NCBI GenBank assembly: GCA_900555215.1
Contig: USKR01000042.1
Location: 1 to 8,114 of the forward strand
Direction: 5' to 3'
Origin: an uncultured Ruminococcus sp.
GTDB taxonomy: Bacteria > Bacillota > Clostridia > Lachnospirales > Lachnospiraceae
Length of the DNA: 8,114 bases
Below the pieces are notes generated by a model. That model was not told the DNA's origin. It saw only the letters and a program-made list of their open reading frames with translations, and ran no database searches. Positions 5,654-8,114 of this stretch are shown piece after piece (the first letter of the stretch is position 1; every line of letters starts with the position of its first letter). The position numbers and the translations under genes were made by a program.

Positions 5654-5684
5654 AGTGTAATCTATGACGCGCCGTGAGGGTCAA
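5654..5684 (-). promoter_or_regulatory. MerR-type promoter with 19-bp spacer for the TipA-like gene
   Basis: On the - strand, TTGACC (5684-5679) and TACACT (5659-5654) are separated by 19 bp. This is the lengthened spacer that marks promoters activated by MerR-family proteins through DNA twisting. The element begins TTGACCCTCAC, which I recall from many MerR operators. The inner part has a short dyad (ACG-GCG-CGT), but the outer arms match poorly. Autoactivation is inferred. Confidence 0.6.
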
Positions 5685-5701
5685 GAAGAAATTTTCTGTT
5701 T

Positions 5702-7027
5702 CTATCTCAGTTCCAGAGTCCGGCGGATGATCTCTTCAACAGCCTCAGCGCCGATGCTTGTGTCAATTGTGAGGTCGTAGTTCTTGGAATGTCCCCAGAT
5801 CCGCCTTGTATAGTAGTGATAATTATCCGAACGTCTGCGGTCCATCCTGCGCGCTTTTTGGCGGGCGTTCTCTTCGGACAGATTTTCTGTATCCATGATC
5901 CGCTTTACGCGGTAATCTTCCGGCGCGTGGAGATAGACCTTCAGACAGTCATGCCGGTCCCGGAGAAAATAGTCCGCGCATCTGCCGAGGATGACACAGT
6001 TCCCCTGATCGGCGAGACTGCGGATGACTTCCCCTTCAGATTCGAAAATGGCGTCTCTGGGAGCTTCCTGTGTATCGGAGTAGATGTACATCTGGCTTAT
6101 CAGGTCGTAGAGGAAACTGTTCGTCATATTCTCTTCGTGATCCTGTACGAATTTCGGCGTGTATCCCGTGGAGCCGGCGGTCATCTGGATGATCTCATTG
6201 TCATAGAAGGCAAATCCCAGCTTCCCGGCGAGCTCTTTCCCGATGTCGTGCCCGCCGCTTCCGTACTGACGCCCGATCACGATGACTTTGTACGGCGCTG
6301 AAGCTGAATCATTCACCGAAACCGAAGCGCTCACCGAAACCGAAGATGCGTCAGGAACCGCGGCAGTTTGTCCATCACTGATTTTTTCATTCGTGCGGAA
6401 GAGAAGCGGCCCGAGAAATGTGAGACGTCGTCCGAACAGGCGGGCGATGAAACCGACAAGCAGGGCGGCGATAATGGTTCCCTCTCTGACGCCGTCCAGA
6501 CGATGGGCGAAGATCAGGGAAAGGACAGCTGCAATGACGGTCAGCGACACGTCAAAAGCAACCTTTGTGGAGCCGAACTCTGTCTTCCATGTGGAGGAAA
6601 CAGCGCGGACGAACGATTCTCCGGGCAGCATCGCCACATTGGCGAGGACCTCCGTGTATACGCCGAATCCCAGGATCACACATCCGATCAGCAGGTAAAC
6701 CACAGAAGAAAGATAGCTCTGCGGATTCACAAAAAAGAGCATGACCATGGTCAGGTCAATGAAATATCCGAACAGGATGGAGATCGGGATCTGCAGCAGA
6801 TGCTCCGCCTTAAAGTTCCTGCGCAGGATGACGAGCTGGATCAGGATCAGCAGAAGGCTGAACGCGATCGTGAACTGTCCCAGTGTAAAAGGAAAATTCA
6901 GGCTGAGCACATACGGGATCGATGAGATCGGGGACGTTCCCAGATCTGCCTTTGTGATCAGGCTGACGCCCAGTGAATTGATGAAAAGTCCGATCAGGAA
7001 TACAATGTAACGTTTTAGTTTTTCCAT
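5702..7027 (-). CDS. YczE-type membrane protein fused to a cytidylate-kinase-like domain
   Basis: The 441-residue protein has two parts. Residues 1-205 are hydrophobic with about five or six membrane segments and fit the YczE/YyaS/YitT-like family: INSLGVSLITKADLGTSPISS near the N-terminus and MLPGESFVRAV around 133-143. Residues 246-441 resemble the cytidylate-kinase-like (Cytidylate_kin2) family, with VIVIGRQYGSGGHDIGKELA as P-loop region (about 248-267), FYDNEII, then CVILGRCADYFL near 344-355 and an Arg-rich lid segment around 391-400. A Ser/Val-rich linker (about 226-245) joins them. ATG 7027 is preceded by GGGAGG with about 12 nt spacing, slightly long. Substrate and role are unknown; a nucleotide-dependent function at the membrane is a guess. 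The stop lies 17 nt from the -35 box of the MerR promoter. Confidence 0.85.
   Translation of the reverse strand: MEKLKRYIVFLIGLFINSLGVSLITKADLGTSPISSIPYVLSLNFPFTLGQFTIAFSLLLILIQLVILRRNFKAEHLLQIPISILFGYFIDLTMVMLFFVNPQSYLSSVVYLLIGCVILGFGVYTEVLANVAMLPGESFVRAVSSTWKTEFGSTKVAFDVSLTVIAAVLSLIFAHRLDGVREGTIIAALLVGFIARLFGRRLTFLGPLLFRTNEKISDGQTAAVPDASSVSVSASVSVNDSASAPYKVIVIGRQYGSGGHDIGKELAGKLGFAFYDNEIIQMTAGSTGYTPKFVQDHEENMTNSFLYDLISQMYIYSDTQEAPRDAIFESEGEVIRSLADQGNCVILGRCADYFLRDRHDCLKVYLHAPEDYRVKRIMDTENLSEENARQKARRMDRRRSDNYHYYTRRIWGHSKNYDLTIDTSIGAEAVEEIIRRTLELR
6313..6345. repeat. Short tandem repeat encoding the Ser-Val linker
   Basis: TCACCGAAACCGAAG occurs at 6313-6327 and again at 6331-6345, a period of 18 bp and therefore six codons. 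On the - strand it encodes the SVSVSA-type linker of the membrane/kinase fusion. Being in frame, unit gain or loss would only alter linker length. Confidence 0.75.
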
Positions 7028-7038
7028 ATTTAAATCAA

Positions 7039-7044
7039 TCCTCC
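7039..7044 (-). promoter_or_regulatory. Ribosome binding site of the membrane/kinase fusion gene
   Basis: GGGAGG on the - strand sits about 12 nt before ATG 7027, longer than usual. No better in-frame start lies closer, so this start stands. Initiation may be weak. Confidence 0.55.
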
Positions 7045-7045
7045 C

Positions 7046-7083
7046 TCAAAATAACAGACGGCGCGCCAGGCGGACCGTCTGTT
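7046..7083 (-). terminator. Hairpin with T-rich tail between marR and the fusion gene
   Basis: AACAGACGG (7053-7061) and CCGTCTGTT (7075-7083) form a perfect 9-bp stem with a 13-nt GC-rich loop. Read on the - strand it is followed by ATTTTG, as in an intrinsic terminator for marR. It lies in the leader of the downstream fusion gene, only 25 nt before its ATG, so it could instead act as an attenuator. I found no good promoter between the hairpin and the fusion gene. Confidence 0.5.
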
Positions 7084-7158
7084 GAGCTGTTGTCTTATTT
7101 TGTGTCAAATAAAGCCTGCCTCCCGGAATATAAGAGACATATGCTGAGATGAGATATT

Positions 7159-7575
7159 CTAAGATGAGATGTTCTCATAGACCTGATGCATCAGGCGCAT
7201 CAATGTTTCATATTCTGTCTCCGACATGCCCCGGAACGCTTCTTCTTCCATTGCGGAGAATGCTTCCGTCACCAGCTCAACCTGTTCTTTCCCTTTTTCA
7301 GTCAGAAAAACATAAAGGCTGCGGCGGTTCCCGTTCAGCATGCGCCGCTCCACAAGTCCGGCGTCTTCCATGCGGTTCAGGATCGTGGTGAGCGTGCCCG
7401 GTTCGATGTGGCATCCTCGGGCAATTTTTTTCTGCCCGGCGCCGTCGTGATCCTTCAGGTAGTCAAGCACCTTTGGCTGCCCGATCGTCAGACCGGTGTC
7501 TTTCAGCCGGGTGAGAAGTTCCTTCTGAAATATAGAATGTTCTGCCATGATCAGATAGTGAAATGAATGGGACAT
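7159..7575 (-). CDS. MarR-family transcriptional regulator
   Basis: The 138-residue product has MarR winged-helix architecture: an N-terminal dimerisation helix, PKVLDYLKDHDGAGQKKIARG (first helices), EPGTLTTILNRMEDAGLVERR (recognition helix, about residues 59-78), a wing ending in FLTEKGKE, and a C-terminal dimerisation helix. The wing Asp of the usual DxR motif appears to be Asn83 (NRR), a mild departure. ATG 7575 has AAGGAG (7589-7584) 8 nt upstream. The gene is divergent from the flavodoxin-type gene, with a perfect 7+1+7 dyad in between, so repression of both genes is likely. The ligand may be a phenolic or oxidant, but nothing in the sequence shows it. Confidence 0.92.
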   Translation of the reverse strand: MSHSFHYLIMAEHSIFQKELLTRLKDTGLTIGQPKVLDYLKDHDGAGQKKIARGCHIEPGTLTTILNRMEDAGLVERRMLNGNRRSLYVFLTEKGKEQVELVTEAFSAMEEEAFRGMSETEYETLMRLMHQVYENISS

Positions 7576-7636
7576 TGTGTCATCTCCTTTTGCGGCAGCG
7601 TCCGTGGCTGCGGATTAAATCTTGATATAATTAGAA

Positions 7637-7651
7637 TTCAAATAATTTGAA
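7637..7651. promoter_or_regulatory. Putative MarR operator
   Basis: TTCAAAT (7637-7643), one central base, then the exact complement ATTTGAA (7645-7651) form a dyad in the AT-rich stretch between the divergent marR and flavodoxin genes. The size and composition suit a MarR dimer site. On the - strand, TTGAGT (7659-7654 region) with 17-bp spacing to a TAATTA box overlaps it as a possible marR promoter, though the boxes are weak. Confidence 0.5.
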
Positions 7652-7728
7652 CTCAAACAATAAGATTATAGAAGCGGCGCGGGAAGATGTCAAGAAGAAT
7701 CCTGATGAAATTCAGTGCAGGAAAATCA

Positions 7729-7757
7729 GTGACATCGGATGCCGGGTCTGGCATAAT
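7729..7757 (+). promoter_or_regulatory. Candidate promoter of the flavodoxin-type gene
   Basis: GTGACA (7729-7734) and CATAAT (7752-7757) each match consensus at five of six positions and are 17 nt apart. The predicted start, near 7764, would leave a very short leader beginning at the ribosome site. ATGCC-N6-GGCAT (7739-7754) is a small dyad overlapping the -10 box and might be an operator. Confidence 0.4.
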
Positions 7758-7779
7758 GGGAGCAGGAGGAGAAATGCTC

Positions 7780-8114
7780 ATGGATACGATCATCATTTAC
7801 GGAAGCTGTTACGGGACAACGAAAATTTACGCAGAAGCTCTGGCAGAGCGGATGGGACTGCATGCAGTGCCTTATGACAGGGCAGGAAATCTGGGCGGAT
7901 ATCAGAAGATCATTTATCTGGGCGGACTCTATGCGGGCGGTGTTAAGGGGCTGGCAAAGGCAGTAAAGAAGGTTGATCCCACGGTCTGCCGGCGGCTTGC
8001 CGTGATCACAGTGGGGCTGGCTGATCCGGAGGATGAAAAAAATGTAAGAAATATCAGGACGTCCGCAGGGAAGCAGATACCGAAAGCAATGAGGGAAAAG
8101 ACGGAATTCTATCA
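7780..8114 (+). CDS. Flavodoxin-domain protein, N-terminal part (runs off window)
   Basis: The frame is open to the last base, giving 111 residues of an incomplete protein. It begins TIIIYGSCYGTTKIYAEAL, a flavodoxin first strand and FMN-phosphate loop with the Ser-x-Tyr-Gly-Thr-Thr pattern. It continues with IIYLGGLYAGGVKGLAKAV (about residues 44-62), typical of the Flavodoxin_5/HemG-like group, and LAVITVGLADPED. I chose ATG 7780 because flavodoxins usually start just before the first strand. ATG 7774, two codons upstream, is in frame and closer to AGGAGG (7764-7769; 4 nt against 10 nt). The likely role is FMN-dependent electron transfer or redox sensing in the cytoplasm. Divergence from marR suggests MarR control. 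Confidence 0.8.
   Translation, partial: MDTIIIYGSCYGTTKIYAEALAERMGLHAVPYDRAGNLGGYQKIIYLGGLYAGGVKGLAKAVKKVDPTVCRRLAVITVGLADPEDEKNVRNIRTSAGKQIPKAMREKTEFY

Noticed and set aside
5789..6301. 170-codon + strand frame opposite the kinase half of the fusion
   Set aside because: It is antisense shadow of a well supported gene with clear domain motifs on the other strand.
7647..7877. 76-codon + strand frame starting with TTG upstream of the flavodoxin gene
   Set aside because: It overlaps the flavodoxin start in another frame, has no ribosome site and looks like no known protein.

Overview
The window looks like a chromosomal segment of a low-to-mid GC Firmicute, most likely a Lachnospiraceae-type Clostridium relative. 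The reasons are the strong AGGAGG-type ribosome sites, the trpC-F-B-A gene order with tight coupling, the PadR+DUF2812 pair, and a TrpA signature (SDPxAEGP) that I recall as common in that group. The assignment is inference from gene content, not from a search.

Layout. 1-2799 (+): the end of a tryptophan biosynthesis operon, with trpC (3' part only), trpF, trpB and trpA in order. The junctions are abutting (trpC/trpF), 29 nt apart (trpF/trpB) and overlapping by 8 nt (trpB/trpA). A terminator-like hairpin follows at about 2861-2907. 2935-4056 (+): a PadR repressor gene and a DUF2812 membrane protein gene that overlap by 4 nt. Their promoter is covered by two identically built inverted repeats and is probably autoregulated. 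4057-4762: about 700 bases without a conventional gene but rich in structure. It holds a roughly 154-bp palindromic element with 10-bp terminal inverted repeats, then a compact candidate type I toxin-antitoxin locus. That locus has a + strand small RNA with its own promoter and hairpin, a - strand small hydrophobic peptide, and a 27-nt direct repeat that makes the RNA complementary to the start of the peptide message. A bidirectional terminator-like hairpin closes the region. 4763-5623 (-): a TipA-like MerR regulator with its own 19-bp-spacer promoter and a convincing internal ribosome site at Met110, the same position at which the Streptomyces tipA gene starts its short TipAS product. 5702-7027 (-): a fusion of a YczE-type membrane protein with a cytidylate-kinase-like domain. 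7159-7575 (-): a MarR regulator. 7780-end (+): the start of a flavodoxin-domain protein, divergent from marR, with a dyad in the shared upstream region.

How it works together. The trp genes make tryptophan from the anthranilate branch: TrpF, then TrpC, then the TrpAB synthase. The rest is an accessory stretch of regulators that look self-controlled (PadR, TipA-like MerR, MarR) and sit next to membrane or redox proteins. The least conventional parts are the putative par/Fst-like RNA-regulated toxin module at about 4309-4624 and the apparent TipAL/TipAS-style double start in the MerR gene.
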